A stretch of DNA of 64,000 nucleotides from Lactobacillus sp. ESL0680 (GCF_029392855.1 NZ_CP113945.1:248001-312000); one strand, 5' to 3'. Counted from the first letter of the stretch, positions 29,523 through 43,776 are shown. Notes: a model not told the origin generated them from the sequence alone. A program made the numbers and translations.

Positions 29523-29543
29523 CCTTGAAAACTGAACAATGTT
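29523..29543 (+). other. Left arm of the 16S processing stem
   Basis: The leader segment at 29523-29543 is complementary, with wobble pairs, to 31301-31321 after 16S. The two would close a long stem around 16S for RNase III. A similar pair, 31344-31362 and 34393-34411, encloses 23S. Confidence 0.6.
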
Positions 29544-29655
29544 TTCGCAAAGTGTGCGGGTGTAAGAACCCAAAACAAAAAAGCGAAGTCAATTTCGCAA
29601 GCAAATAAATCCGAGATGCAAATCTTGGAACGAATGAGCAAACATTCAAACAAAC

Positions 29656-31233
<1,578 letters not shown>

Positions 31234-31438
31234 AGAGCGAATAGGTGGAGAGTAGAAATACTAGAGGAAGCCTAGGAGCAACGGAAGCACACGGAGCGAG
31301 AACATTGTTTAGTTTTGAGGGTAGTACCTCAAAAGAGTTAGTACATTGAAAACTGAATATAATCCAAGAAAAAACCGAGACACAATCAAAGAGATAATAA
31401 ACAGATTGCAAGAGCGACCGAGAGAGTATCTTGAGTAA

Positions 31439-34349
<2,911 letters not shown>

Positions 34350-34432
34350 GAGCTTGAGCAATCTGGAGAGTGTAAGAAAGTTTTTTCAAGAGATTATATT
34401 TAGTTTTGAGTGTAAGAACTCAAACAAAAAAG

Positions 34433-34549
34433 TACGGTGGCAATAGCAAGAAGGAAACACCTGTAACCATGTCGAACACAGTAGTTAAGCTTCTTCACGC
34501 CGAGAGTAGTTGGTGGGAGACTGCCTGCGAGGGTAGGACGCTGCCGTGC
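34433..34549 (+). rRNA. rrf: 5S ribosomal RNA
   Basis: About 117 bases from TACGGTGGCAATAGC to GGACGCTGCCGTGC, whose ends pair with each other. Conserved CATGTCGAACACAG core is present. Confidence 0.94.
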
Positions 34550-34560
34550 TTTTTTAATAT

Positions 34561-34633
34561 TCCGGCTTAGCTCAGTTGGTAGAGCGCTTGACTGTTAATC
34601 AAGATGTCGTCAGTTCGAGTCTGACAGCCGGAG
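34561..34633 (+). tRNA. tRNA-Asn (GTT)
   Basis: Cloverleaf with acceptor TCCGGCT / AGCCGGA, D-loop AGCTCAGTTGGTAGAGC, anticodon GTT in GACTGTTAATC, T-loop GTTCGAGTC. Immediately follows 5S, so it is cotranscribed with the rRNAs. Confidence 0.96.
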
Positions 34634-34644
34634 CAAGGTAAAAG

Positions 34645-34671
34645 AAAGAGGACCCGAGGTCCTCTTTTTTG
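34645..34671 (+). terminator. Terminator of the rRNA operon
   Basis: AAAGAGGACC-CGA-GGTCCTCTTT followed by T residues, after tRNA-Asn. Confidence 0.85.
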
Positions 34672-34758
34672 TTGTCTTTAAATTTGGAAATCCTGTGTTT
34701 ATATTGATATAAAGGGTATAATGAAAGTAGATACATATTATTTAAAGGAGGAAATCAC

Positions 34759-35760
34759 ATGGTAGGAATTTTACTTGCTAGCCATGGTGGGTTTGCAGAT
34801 GGTATTGCTCAATCGGCACAAATGCTATTTGGTGAACAGGACAATTTTGCTCATGTAACGTTATCGCCTGATGAAGGACCAGAGGACATTCATGACAAAA
34901 TGGAACAATCAATAGCATCATTTTCTGATCAAAATGAAGTGTTGTTGTTAGTAGATCTTTGGGGAGGAACGCCATTTAACCAAGCTAATACTCTGCTTGA
35001 GGATCATCCAAGTTGGGCAATTGTTACTGGCATGAATCTACCAATGGTTGTTGAAGCTTTAACTCAAAGGTTGACGAATTCTGATGCAACAGCGCAACAA
35101 GTCGCTACTGCGATTATTAATTCAGCTCGTGATGGCATTAAAACTAAACCTGTTGACTTAATGCCGCAAGAGGCTGCGACGGTCGAGGCAACGGCACCTG
35201 CTAAAACGCAAAAGTCGATTCCGGTTGGAACAGTAATTGGTGATGGTCATCTTAAAATTGTGTTGGCCCGGATCGATTCAAGGTTGCTTCACGGACAAGT
35301 TGCTACTGGTTGGATTCCAACAATGCATCCTGATCGGGTAATCGTTGTTTCGGATCATGTTGCCAAAGATGAAATGCGTAAGAGTATGATTCGTGAAGCA
35401 GCACCTGCTGGTGTGAAGGCCCATACAGTCCCACTTAAAAAGATGGTCGAAATTGCTAAGGATCCGCGTTTTGGTGATACTCATGCCTTATTATTATTTG
35501 AAAATCCGGAGGATGTTCTGACCGTAATTAAGGAAGGCGTGAATATTGAAACTGTTAATGTTGGTTCAATGTCATATTCAGTTGGTGATGTTAATGCCAA
35601 CAATGTTTTATCAATGAATCAGCAGGATGTTGATACTTTCCACGAACTTGAAAAGATGGGCGTTAAGTATGATGTCCGTAAAGTTCCGACTGATAAGTCA
35701 GGCAATATGGACGCGATTTTGAATAAAGCTCAAAATTTGCTTGATGAACAAAATAAATAA
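34759..35760 (+). CDS. manL: PTS mannose-family EIIAB component
   Basis: 333 residues. IIA domain (about 1-135) with the phosphorylated His in ILLASHGGFADG (H9), an Ala/Pro-rich linker (about 140-158) and a IIB domain (about 165-330) with LARIDSRLLHGQV, whose His takes the phosphate. It passes phosphate from HPr to the sugar entering through IIC/IID. AAAGGAGG precedes the ATG and the next gene starts 18 bases after the stop. The upstream gap has a TATAAT near 34716; I see no sigma-54-type promoter. Confidence 0.94.
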   Translation: MVGILLASHGGFADGIAQSAQMLFGEQDNFAHVTLSPDEGPEDIHDKMEQSIASFSDQNEVLLLVDLWGGTPFNQANTLLEDHPSWAIVTGMNLPMVVEALTQRLTNSDATAQQVATAIINSARDGIKTKPVDLMPQEAATVEATAPAKTQKSIPVGTVIGDGHLKIVLARIDSRLLHGQVATGWIPTMHPDRVIVVSDHVAKDEMRKSMIREAAPAGVKAHTVPLKKMVEIAKDPRFGDTHALLLFENPEDVLTVIKEGVNIETVNVGSMSYSVGDVNANNVLSMNQQDVDTFHELEKMGVKYDVRKVPTDKSGNMDAILNKAQNLLDEQNK

Positions 35761-35778
35761 TAAAAAAGGAGTGAAAAA

Positions 35779-36585
35779 ATGAACGCTATACAAATGGTTT
35801 TAGTTGTTCTGGTTGCTTTCCTCGCAGGTATGGAAGGTATCTTGGATCAATGGGAATTTCACCAACCGCTAGTTGCTTGTACATTAATTGGTTTGGTTAC
35901 TGGACATCTTGACCTAGGAGTTATTTTAGGTGGGCAATTACAAATGATTGCTCTGGGTTGGGCTAATATTGGTGCAGCAGTTGCGCCCGATGCCGCTTTG
36001 GCATCTGTTGCTTCGGCAATTATTTTGGTTCAAAGTGGTCAGGGTACAAAAGGAATTGGAATGGCCACAGGGATTGCGATGCCTTTGGCAGTTGCGGGTC
36101 TGTTTTTAACGATGATTGTCCGGACGATTTCAACTGGGATTGTTCACATTATGGATGCCGATGCCAAAAAGGCAAATTGGCGTAAAATTAATATGTGGCA
36201 ATGGATTGATGTTTGTTTGCAAGGATTAAGAATTGCGATTCCAGCTGCGTTATTATTGGCAATTCCAGCATCAACAGTTCAGTACTGGCTGGGACTGATG
36301 CCTACTTGGTTAAGTGACGGTATGTCAATTGGTGGTGCGATGGTTGTAGCTGTTGGTTACGCGATGGTTATTAACATGATGGCTAGTCGTGAAGTTTGGC
36401 CATTCTTTGCCATTGGTTTTGCCTTAGCAGCAATTAAAGATTTAACATTAATTGCCCTAGGCGCAATTGGACTGGCGCTGGCAATTATGTACTTGGCTCT
36501 TGAATCAAAGGGCGGCAGCAGCAATTCTGGTTCAGCTAATGAGGGTACCGGCGATCCACTCGGCGATATCATTGATGATTATTAA
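35779..36585 (+). CDS. manM: PTS mannose-family EIIC component
   Basis: 268 residues, membrane protein with about eight helices. Signature sequences include GGQLQMIALGWANIGAAVAPDAA. It forms the sugar channel with the IID protein for mannose, glucose or related sugars. GGAG site upstream. Confidence 0.94.
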   Translation: MNAIQMVLVVLVAFLAGMEGILDQWEFHQPLVACTLIGLVTGHLDLGVILGGQLQMIALGWANIGAAVAPDAALASVASAIILVQSGQGTKGIGMATGIAMPLAVAGLFLTMIVRTISTGIVHIMDADAKKANWRKINMWQWIDVCLQGLRIAIPAALLLAIPASTVQYWLGLMPTWLSDGMSIGGAMVVAVGYAMVINMMASREVWPFFAIGFALAAIKDLTLIALGAIGLALAIMYLALESKGGSSNSGSANEGTGDPLGDIIDDY

Positions 36586-36611
36586 AGTGATACTAAGAGG
36601 AGGATTTGATA

Positions 36612-37526
36612 ATGGCTGATTCAAAAATAAAATTAACAAAAGCCGACCGCTTCAAGGTTATGTGGCACTCACAATTTTTGCAAGCATCATGGAACTATGA
36701 AAGAATGCAGAACGGTGGTTTTGCATACTCATTGATTCCAGCATTGAGAAAATTATATCCAGATAAAGATGACATGGCAGAAGCTCTGCAACGCCACTTG
36801 GTGTTCTTCAATGTTCACCCGTACCTAGTTTCACCAATTTTAGGTGTTACTTTGGCTTTAGAAGAAGATAAAGCTAATGGTGCCGAGGTTGAAGATGAAG
36901 CTATCCAAGGGGTTAAGGTTGGAATGATGGGACCTTTAGCCGGCGTTGGTGACCCCGTTTTCTGGTACACAGTACGACCAATTGTTGGTGCTTTGGGTGC
37001 TTCAATGGCAATTCAAGGCAATATCTTAGGGCCAATTTTGTTCTTTGTTATCTGGAATGTAATCAGATTGGCATTTATGTGGTATACACAAGAATTTGGT
37101 TACAAGGCTGGGTCTGCAATTACTAATGATGTGTCTGGCGGATTACTGCAAAAAGTTACCCGTGGTGCTTCAATGATGGGGATGTTCGTCCTCGGCTCGT
37201 TAATTGAACGCTGGGTTAACATTAAATTTACGCCGATTGTTTCTAAGACGCCGGTTCAAAAAGGCGGCTATATTGACTGGAATTCGTTACCAGCTGGTGC
37301 TAAGGGCATCCAACAAGCATTAATTGGTCAGAGTAATGGCTTATCGCTGACAAAATTCAAGACAACAACACTGCAGAATAATCTTGATAGTTTAATTCCT
37401 GGATTAGCTGGGTTACTGTTGACTTTTCTTTGTATGTGGCTGCTAAAGAAGAAGGTATCACCAATTGTAATCATTATTGGTATCTTTATCGTGGGTGTTG
37501 TGCTTCACGTGTTGCACGTTCTTTAA
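36612..37526 (+). CDS. manN: PTS mannose-family EIID component
   Basis: 304 residues from ATG 36612, after AGGAGG at 36598-36603; a TTG two codons earlier is unlikely. Contains SWNYERMQNGGFAYSLIPAL and the GPLAGVGDP motif of EIID, with a C-terminal hydrophobic end. IIC and IID of this family are also receptors for class IIa bacteriocins. Confidence 0.93.
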   Translation: MADSKIKLTKADRFKVMWHSQFLQASWNYERMQNGGFAYSLIPALRKLYPDKDDMAEALQRHLVFFNVHPYLVSPILGVTLALEEDKANGAEVEDEAIQGVKVGMMGPLAGVGDPVFWYTVRPIVGALGASMAIQGNILGPILFFVIWNVIRLAFMWYTQEFGYKAGSAITNDVSGGLLQKVTRGASMMGMFVLGSLIERWVNIKFTPIVSKTPVQKGGYIDWNSLPAGAKGIQQALIGQSNGLSLTKFKTTTLQNNLDSLIPGLAGLLLTFLCMWLLKKKVSPIVIIIGIFIVGVVLHVLHVL

Positions 37527-37532
37527 TCAAAA

Positions 37533-37892
37533 ATGGTTAAATCAAGTAATACTAAGGTCACCTTGACAATTAATGCCACTTGGTTTCGTGGGATCGCGAC
37601 CTATGGCAAAGTAATGGTGGGCGATCAAGCATTTGAATTTTATAATGATCGGAACTTGAATGATTACGTCCAAATTCCGTGGGCGGAAATTTCTTGTGTG
37701 GTTGCTGACGTTCATTTTCATGGTCGTTACATTCCGCGGTTCGAAATCCGTACGCGCAAGAATGGTACGTTTATCTTTTCAACTCGTGATAATAAAAAGA
37801 CTTTACGGGCAATCCGTAATTATGTGCCAAGTAATAATTTGCGTCAGGCACTAGGCTTGTGGCAAAAGTTAAAACGACGGCTTAAATCATAA
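37533..37892 (+). CDS. manO: DUF956 protein (ManO-like) of the mannose PTS
   Basis: 119 residues, soluble, beginning 6 bases after manN. DUF956 proteins are nearly always encoded at the end of mannose-PTS operons and are thought to regulate the transporter. The sequence VTLTINATWFRGIATYGKVMVGD and IPWAEIS fits this family. Terminator follows. Confidence 0.85.
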   Translation: MVKSSNTKVTLTINATWFRGIATYGKVMVGDQAFEFYNDRNLNDYVQIPWAEISCVVADVHFHGRYIPRFEIRTRKNGTFIFSTRDNKKTLRAIRNYVPSNNLRQALGLWQKLKRRLKS

Positions 37893-37904
37893 TTTAGACA
37901 AAAT

Positions 37905-37940
37905 AAAATACTTAGATCAATTCTGATCTAAGTATTTTTT
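37905..37940. terminator. Bidirectional terminator between man operon and permease
   Basis: AAATACTTAGATCA-ATTC-TGATCTAAGTATTT, with A and T tracts on both sides. Confidence 0.85.
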
Positions 37941-37942
37941 GT

Positions 37943-39313
37943 TTATTCAGCTTTTTCTTTGCGCCACAGTTTAGCAATTGCATAAAGAATAATGAAGATT
38001 GCTAATGCTGAAATCATGGCAACTCTGTTTTCTGGTAGAACCAGCAAGAGAATAATCATTAAGATGAAGAATACTAAGGTTGCGTAATCAAAGTATGGGA
38101 AGCCTGGCATCTTAAAACTAGTTAGTTGGTCTTCAGGAGTTGTCTTTCTGTAAGCAACGTGCGAGAGCAACATAATGCACCAGATAATGAGGAACATACT
38201 AGTAGTTGTCGATGAAATAAAGGTAAAGGCATCATTACCGATCATGATGATTAACAATGGTGCGAGCTCGATTAAGCAGGCAGACAAGATTAAACCATTT
38301 TGCGGCAACTGACGGTGTAAGTGACCAAATGTTTGGTTCCACTTGCCCTTACCGTTAAAGGTAATCGAAAATAATAGTCGCCCAGCACTGTAAAGCACAC
38401 TGTTGGTTGAAGAAATAGCGGCAGATATAACCACGAAGTTAATCAGCGAACCAGCATTGTGGATTCCCGTTGCGGCAAGAGTTTGTACGAATGGGCTGGA
38501 GCTAGTTGAAACCTTGTTCCAAGGAATGACCACTAAGATTGCCACGATTGCTAAAACGTAAAAGAGGATAATTCTAGTTGGTACTTCGTTGATTGCCTTA
38601 CTGATGGTTTTCTTAGGGTTTTGCGCTTCAGAGGCGGTAAAGCCCAAGAGCTCAATACCAACGAAACTGAAGATAACCATTTGAAAGCCTGATAAGAAGC
38701 CAATGCCGCCTTTGGCAAAGAAGCCGCCATTATTAAATAGGTTGCTAAAACTGACAGCACCATAAGTGGTATTCTTACCAGTAATCATCAAGTAAGCAAC
38801 CAAAATAACAAAGGCCACAACCGTTACAATTTTGATAATAGCAAAACTGAACTCTAGGTTACCAAATAGTCGTGCCGACAACATGTTAATGCCCAATAGG
38901 ACAGCTATTGTCACCAGCCCCGGCACCCAAGTCGGTAAATGAGGGAACCAGTATTGGAAATAAATTCCCAGCGCGGTCATTTCCGCCATTGCCAGGGTAA
39001 TTAAACAAATCCAGTATAGGTAACCGGTGATAAAGCCAGTATCCTTACCTAAGTATTTTTCAATAAATTCAATGTATGAATGCTTGCTGAGGTCGGAAAT
39101 AATCAGTTCACCTAATGCCCGCATCAGGAAAAAGAGAAAAATACCGACGATTAGGTAAATGAGGATAACACTTGGACCAGCCTTTTGAATACTGTTGCCA
39201 ACACCAAGGAAAAGTCCCGTTCCGATAGTTCCGCCTAATGCAATTAATTGAATATGAGTATTAGTTAGCGATCGCTCATATTCAGTAGAATCTTTAGAAT
39301 CTTTTTTGTCCAT
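37943..39313 (-). CDS. Amino acid permease (APC/AAT family) copy 1
   Basis: 456 residues with twelve membrane helices. N-terminal IQLIALGGTIGTGLFLGVGNSI and the FVGIELLGFTASEAQNPKKTI segment are signatures of AAT amino acid/proton symporters. Near-identical architecture to the next gene; the two are separated by 60 bases and have the same direction. Substrate not determinable from sequence alone. Confidence 0.9.
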   Translation of the reverse strand: MDKKDSKDSTEYERSLTNTHIQLIALGGTIGTGLFLGVGNSIQKAGPSVILIYLIVGIFLFFLMRALGELIISDLSKHSYIEFIEKYLGKDTGFITGYLYWICLITLAMAEMTALGIYFQYWFPHLPTWVPGLVTIAVLLGINMLSARLFGNLEFSFAIIKIVTVVAFVILVAYLMITGKNTTYGAVSFSNLFNNGGFFAKGGIGFLSGFQMVIFSFVGIELLGFTASEAQNPKKTISKAINEVPTRIILFYVLAIVAILVVIPWNKVSTSSSPFVQTLAATGIHNAGSLINFVVISAAISSTNSVLYSAGRLLFSITFNGKGKWNQTFGHLHRQLPQNGLILSACLIELAPLLIIMIGNDAFTFISSTTTSMFLIIWCIMLLSHVAYRKTTPEDQLTSFKMPGFPYFDYATLVFFILMIILLLVLPENRVAMISALAIFIILYAIAKLWRKEKAE

Positions 39314-39373
39314 AAAATTACTCCAATTTAATCTTTAAAAATATTGTTCGGTTGATAAGTGCGCCGCAATCGG

Positions 39374-40744
39374 CTAGATCGCCCGTTCTTGGTGCCAGAT
39401 TTTGCTGACAGCCCATAAAATAATAAAAATCAGAATCGCACTAATCATCGCCATACGGTTAGCTGGTAATGATAGTAATAAGATAATCATTAGACCAAAA
39501 AAGGCTAGTGTTAGATAATCCAACCACGGGTATTGTGGCATTTGAAAGTCGGTCAACTTGTTAGCCGGCGTTTGTTTGCGGTAAGACAAGTGGGTTAGAA
39601 TCATCAAGCACCAAATAATTAAAAACATACTGGTTGAGGTTGAGGAAATGAAATTGAAAGCTTGATTACCAATCAAGATAATTACCAATGGTGCTAGTCC
39701 CATTAAGCAGGCTGATAAGATCAAACCATTTTGTGGTAATTGGCGGTGTAAGTGACCAAAGGTTTCATTCCACTTACCCTTACCGTCATAAGTAACGGAA
39801 AAGATTAATCGTCCAGCACTATACAGAAAACTGTTGGTTGAGGAAACGGCCGCAGAAATTACAACGAAGTTGATAATTGAACCGGCATTACGAATTCCCG
39901 TGGCACCCAATGCTTGGACGAAGGGGCTAGAAGTAGTTGCGATTTTATTCCACGGAATAACCAGCAAGATTGCCAAAATTGCCATGACGTAAAATAAAAT
40001 GATTCGCAATGGTAACTCATTAATCGCTTTTCTAATAGTAACTTTGGGATTTTGTGCTTCGGCTGCCGTTAAGCCAATCAGTTCAACGCCGACGAAACTA
40101 AAAATTACCATTTGAAAACCGCCAAGAAAGCCATTGGCACCAGTGGCGAAGAAGCCACCATTTTTAGCTAAATTACCAAAACCAACAGGACCAAAACTTG
40201 TCTTCCCGCCAGTAACTAAGAGGTAGGCAATTAAAAAGACAAAGGCAATAATTGTTACAATTTTGATAATGGCAAAACTGAATTCCAAATTACCAAACAA
40301 TCGTGCTGACAATAGGTTAATAAAAAGCAAGATAACGATGGTAATTAATCCCGGCACCCAGGTTGGCAAATGCGGGAACCAATATTGAAAGTAAATTCCC
40401 AGGGCGGTCATCTCCGCCATGCCTAAACTGATCCAGCTGATCCAATACAGGTAGCCGGTAATAAAACCGATGTTCTTGCCTAAATATTTTTCGATAAATT
40501 CGATATAAGTGTGCTTGTGCAAGTCGGAAAGAACCAACTCACCTAGAGCTCGCATTAAAAAGTAAAGAAAAATACCAACAATGATATAAATTAAAATTAC
40601 GCTTGGGCCAGCTTGATGAATACTGTTGCCAACTCCCAAGAAAAGACCGGTGCCAATCGTGCCGCCAAGCGCGATTAACTGAATATGTGCGTTAGTTAGT
40701 GTGCGTTCATATCCAGAATTGGTCTTTGGGTCTTCTTTTGACAT
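39374..40744 (-). CDS. Amino acid permease (APC/AAT family) copy 2
   Basis: 456 residues, exactly the length of its neighbour and highly similar throughout, so a tandem duplication. Same signatures (IQLIALGGTIGTGLFLG; FVGVELIGLTAAEAQNPK). Divergence is concentrated in helices 5-6 and the C-terminal helices, suggesting different substrate preference. Confidence 0.9.
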   Translation of the reverse strand: MSKEDPKTNSGYERTLTNAHIQLIALGGTIGTGLFLGVGNSIHQAGPSVILIYIIVGIFLYFLMRALGELVLSDLHKHTYIEFIEKYLGKNIGFITGYLYWISWISLGMAEMTALGIYFQYWFPHLPTWVPGLITIVILLFINLLSARLFGNLEFSFAIIKIVTIIAFVFLIAYLLVTGGKTSFGPVGFGNLAKNGGFFATGANGFLGGFQMVIFSFVGVELIGLTAAEAQNPKVTIRKAINELPLRIILFYVMAILAILLVIPWNKIATTSSPFVQALGATGIRNAGSIINFVVISAAVSSTNSFLYSAGRLIFSVTYDGKGKWNETFGHLHRQLPQNGLILSACLMGLAPLVIILIGNQAFNFISSTSTSMFLIIWCLMILTHLSYRKQTPANKLTDFQMPQYPWLDYLTLAFFGLMIILLLSLPANRMAMISAILIFIILWAVSKIWHQERAI

Positions 40745-40953
40745 TTAACCACTCCAAATCAATAAGTATTATGTTACATTAATGTTACATTATTCTATTT
40801 TAGCATTTATAAATGAGTTTTGCATTAGTAGATGAAAACTTTGATAAATTGTAACTTTTATGATGAAAGTAGTGGTTGCTTGGGGAGCTAGCACATTTTT
40901 AGATTAAATGTTATCATTACTATTATTAAAAAATAATTAGGAGAAGACGAAAA

Positions 40954-41502
40954 ATGTTTACTTTTGATCAGTTTACAATTAATGGCTTAAAGATTGCATT
41001 GGTTTTACCGGAATTAGACCAAGCAGAAGCATTGTTGGCGTTAGTTACTAAAGATCGTGAACAGATAGGTCGCTGGCTGCCATGGGCAGAAACTACTGAA
41101 ACTGTAGCGGATGAGGTCAACTTTATCAAAATGACACGAGAAAAAACGGCTAACTACCAGATGATGGAATTAGTAATCATGGTAAATGGTCAGGCTGCTG
41201 GGATGCTTGACTTGCATAATCTTAATCGTCAGAATCAGTGCGGTGAAATCGGCTACTGGTTGGGCAGCGAATATCAAGGGAACGGCATCATGACTACGGC
41301 TGTTAAGCTGCTAATTAAATTAGCCTTTACCAAGATGAATTTACACCGGATTGACTTATTGGCCGATCATGAAAACAAGGCTAGTCGAGCAGTAGCTGAA
41401 CGCGCCGGCTTGGAACATGTCGCCTTGCTCCGTGCTAAAGTCAAATATCATGGCGAATTTCGCGATATGGACCTTTATACAATTATTAATGATGCAAATT
41501 AA
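40954..41502 (+). CDS. GNAT acetyltransferase, RimL-like (ribosomal protein or small substrate)
   Basis: 182 residues. GEIGYWLGSEYQGNGIMTTAVKLLI is the CoA-binding motif and NLHRIDLLADHENKASRAVAERAG the C-terminal motif of RimJ/RimL enzymes. AGGAGAAG precedes the ATG; a terminator follows. Precise acceptor unknown. Confidence 0.87.
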   Translation: MFTFDQFTINGLKIALVLPELDQAEALLALVTKDREQIGRWLPWAETTETVADEVNFIKMTREKTANYQMMELVIMVNGQAAGMLDLHNLNRQNQCGEIGYWLGSEYQGNGIMTTAVKLLIKLAFTKMNLHRIDLLADHENKASRAVAERAGLEHVALLRAKVKYHGEFRDMDLYTIINDAN

Positions 41503-41535
41503 AAAGCATACTGCTAATCAGCAGTATGCTTTTTA
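41501..41535. terminator. Bidirectional terminator before galE
   Basis: AAAAAGCATACTGCT-AATC-AGCAGTATGCTTTTT, perfect 15-bp stem shared by converging genes. Confidence 0.9.
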
Positions 41536-41539
41536 TGGT

Positions 41540-42532
41540 TTATTTATCGTTGTAGCCATTTGGATGTGATTGGTGCCATTTCCAGGCACTAGTCATGACT
41601 TCTTCAGCGCTTTCGTGCTTTGGCTGCCAATGCAAAATTGTCCGTGCTTTAGTAGAATCAGCTACTAGTGAGTCGGGATCACCGCCACGTCTTGGTCCCA
41701 TCGTATAAGGAATATCAATGCCCGTTACTTTGCGTGCGGCAGCTAAAATTTCCAAGTTGGAATAGCCGTGAGCAGTACCTAAGTTGAAGACATCGGATTG
41801 GTTAGTTTTCAATAAATAATCTAAAGCTAGCAAGTGCGCATCAATTAAGTCTTCGATTTGCACATAGTCGCGAACATTGGTGCCATCCTTAGTATCATAG
41901 TCATTGCCAAAAATGGTAAACTTGCCATCACCAGAAATTGCACTCTTTAAAATATTAGGAATTAAGTGGGTTTCAGGAGCATGGTCCTCACCAATGGAAC
42001 CGTCACTAGCAGCCCCGGCGACGTTGAAGTAGCGTAAGGCAATCGACTTAATCCCGTCAGCCTTGTCAGCCCAGTGCATGATTTTTTCCATCATCATCTT
42101 AGTTTCGCCATAAGGATTGATTGGGTCAAGCGGGGAATCTTCGGTAATTGGCAACTTCTTAGGGATGCCATAAGTTGCGGCACTGGATGAGAAGACCAAG
42201 TATTTAACATTGGCGTCGTTCATTGCCTCAAGTAGTGAAATCATGCCTGAAACATTGTTGTCATAGTATTTCAATGGCTTTTTAACGGACTCTGGCACTA
42301 ATGAATAAGCCGCAAAGTGCATCACAGCATCAATTTTTTCATTTCGTAGAATTTGGCTGACTAAAAATTTATTTTCAATATCGCCTTGATAAAATTTGGC
42401 CCGTGAATCAACAGCCTTTCGGTGACCGGTGTATAATGCATCGAGTACAACAACATCATCGCCGTTTTCAAGTAATTTTCTAACAGCAATTGAGCCGATA
42501 TAGCCCGCGCCGCCAATAACTAAAACACGCAT
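41540..42532 (-). CDS. galE: UDP-glucose 4-epimerase
   Basis: 330 residues from the ATG at 42532, which has GGAGGA upstream; the ATG at 42544 lies before that site. NAD-binding GGAGYIGS at the N-terminus, catalytic YGETK (Tyr-x3-Lys) and SSSAATYG. It interconverts UDP-glucose and UDP-galactose for galactose use and exopolysaccharide. It stands alone here, away from galKT. Confidence 0.94.
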   Translation of the reverse strand: MRVLVIGGAGYIGSIAVRKLLENGDDVVVLDALYTGHRKAVDSRAKFYQGDIENKFLVSQILRNEKIDAVMHFAAYSLVPESVKKPLKYYDNNVSGMISLLEAMNDANVKYLVFSSSAATYGIPKKLPITEDSPLDPINPYGETKMMMEKIMHWADKADGIKSIALRYFNVAGAASDGSIGEDHAPETHLIPNILKSAISGDGKFTIFGNDYDTKDGTNVRDYVQIEDLIDAHLLALDYLLKTNQSDVFNLGTAHGYSNLEILAAARKVTGIDIPYTMGPRRGGDPDSLVADSTKARTILHWQPKHESAEEVMTSAWKWHQSHPNGYNDK

Positions 42533-42640
42533 AGTTTCCTCCATTAGATATTTAATTTAATCAAATAAATTTTAACACAATTAAGACAAGATTGAATATC
42601 TTTCAAGCAATAATTGACAGAGAGAATATTTTACAATATA

Positions 42641-42655
42641 CTTACTTTTAGTAAG
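42641..42655. promoter_or_regulatory. Palindrome TTACTTTTAGTAA before the nitroreductase
   Basis: TTACTTTTAGTAA (42642-42654) is an inverted repeat; the same 15 bases ACTTACTTTTAGTAA also occur near 7908-7922 before the Ugp-type operon. It could be an operator. Confidence 0.35.
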
Positions 42656-42678
42656 AGGATTAGAAAAGGAGTCAGACA

Positions 42679-43437
42679 ATGATTCATAATTCAACAATTG
42701 ATAATCAAATTAATCACCGTTCAATTCGGAAGTTTAAGGACCAAAAGTTAAATGCAGAGCAGTTAGAAACCTTGTACACGGTTTTTCAACATACTGCGAC
42801 TAGTATGTTTATGCAAAATGCAACGCTGCTGCATATTACTGATGAAGCCAAAAGGGCTAAAATCCGGGAGCTGTGTAACCAACAATATGTGGGTGCAGAA
42901 GGTGACCTGTTCATTTTTGTAGTGGACCTCTATCGCAACCAGCAAATTCGCCAGCAATTGGGTAAAGATGATGGCCGGGTGCACATGAGTGATTTGTTTA
43001 TGCAGGGAATGGATGATACTCTACTCGCATGGCAAAATGTTGCTAATGCGGTAGAGAGCATGGGCTTGGGTTATGTGCCGCTAGGAACAATTAACGACCA
43101 TCCATTAGCAATGCTTGACGTCTTGGATTTGCCACAGTTGACGTTCCCAGCACTTGGGATGCAGGTTGGTGTACCCGACCAAGAGCCGCAATTAAAACCG
43201 CGCTTGCCGCTGCAATTTACCACATTTGAAAATGATTATCCACGTGATTTTCAAGTTAGCGATTTGGCAGATTACGACCAACTGGTAACAACTTACTATG
43301 ATTTGCGCGATTCTAACCGCCGCATTGATTCTTTTACCAAGCAGATTAGTGGTGCTAAGCTCGATAGCCATAAGATTGACCGCGATCAATTGCCAGAATT
43401 ACTGCATCAGCAGGGGTTATGTCTTGATTGGCAGTAA
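42679..43437 (+). CDS. NADPH-dependent nitroreductase/flavin reductase (NfrA-like)
   Basis: 252 residues. N-terminal HRSIRKFKDQKLNAEQL supplies FMN-phosphate contacts, and GLGYVPLGTINDHP with the FPALGMQVGVPDQEPQLKPRLP region matches the NfrA/Frp group that reduces flavins, nitro compounds and quinones. Good GGAG site. Precedes tRNA-Thr. Confidence 0.87.
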   Translation: MIHNSTIDNQINHRSIRKFKDQKLNAEQLETLYTVFQHTATSMFMQNATLLHITDEAKRAKIRELCNQQYVGAEGDLFIFVVDLYRNQQIRQQLGKDDGRVHMSDLFMQGMDDTLLAWQNVANAVESMGLGYVPLGTINDHPLAMLDVLDLPQLTFPALGMQVGVPDQEPQLKPRLPLQFTTFENDYPRDFQVSDLADYDQLVTTYYDLRDSNRRIDSFTKQISGAKLDSHKIDRDQLPELLHQQGLCLDWQ

Positions 43438-43462
43438 GATTAGTTTGATTTAATAATTTTTA

Positions 43463-43491
43463 TTGCGTGACATTTTTTCTTTTGGTATAAT
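43463..43491 (+). promoter_or_regulatory. Promoter of tRNA-Thr
   Basis: TTGCGT, 17-base spacer, TATAAT, ending 16 bases before the tRNA. Confidence 0.6.
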
Positions 43492-43507
43492 TTAAACGTT
43501 ACGAGTT

Positions 43508-43580
43508 GCTGATTTAGCTCAGTCGGTAGAGCGTTTCCCTCGTAAAGAAAAGGTCGCCAGTTCGATTCTGGCAATCAGCA
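43508..43580 (+). tRNA. tRNA-Thr (CGT), integration target
   Basis: Acceptor GCTGATT / AATCAGC, D-loop AGCTCAGTCGGTAGAGC, anticodon CGT in CCCTCGTAAAG, T-loop GTTCGATTC. Its 3' end (from 43568) is repeated at 50595, so the element to the right integrated here and rebuilt the tRNA. Confidence 0.95.
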
Positions 43581-43581
43581 T
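43568..43581 (+). repeat. attL: 14-bp direct repeat in the tRNA-Thr 3' end
   Basis: CTGGCAATCAGCAT, exact copy at 50595-50608 just after the integrase gene. The pair defines a 7.03 kb element. Confidence 0.85.
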
Positions 43582-43755
43582 AACAAAGGCTAATATAGTA
43601 TTAAAGTCCGTTGTATCAATCTTGATATGACGGGCTTTTGCTTGTTATGAAGTGTTTTAAATAGTTGTAAATTAATGTGAAATGTTGTGGTCAGTCACAC
43701 TGCAGGTCACACAAAGTAAAATAAGTTAGAAATTTGTCGTCATTAATTTTTCAGG
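43581..43755 (+). repeat. Left-end repeat A (copy at 52804-52925)
   Basis: The segment after the tRNA, with the terminator-like stem AAAGTCCGT...ACGGGCTTT (43603-43638) and GTGGTCAGTCA...TTAGAAATTTGTC, recurs with small differences at 52804-52925. Copy A has about 45 extra bases in the middle. Confidence 0.75.
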
Positions 43756-43776
43756 AATAGACATACCCCTTGATAT

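Noticed and set aside
37943..40744. Insertion sequence as explanation for the duplicated permeases
   Set aside because: No transposase or terminal inverted repeats; a simple tandem gene duplication is enough.
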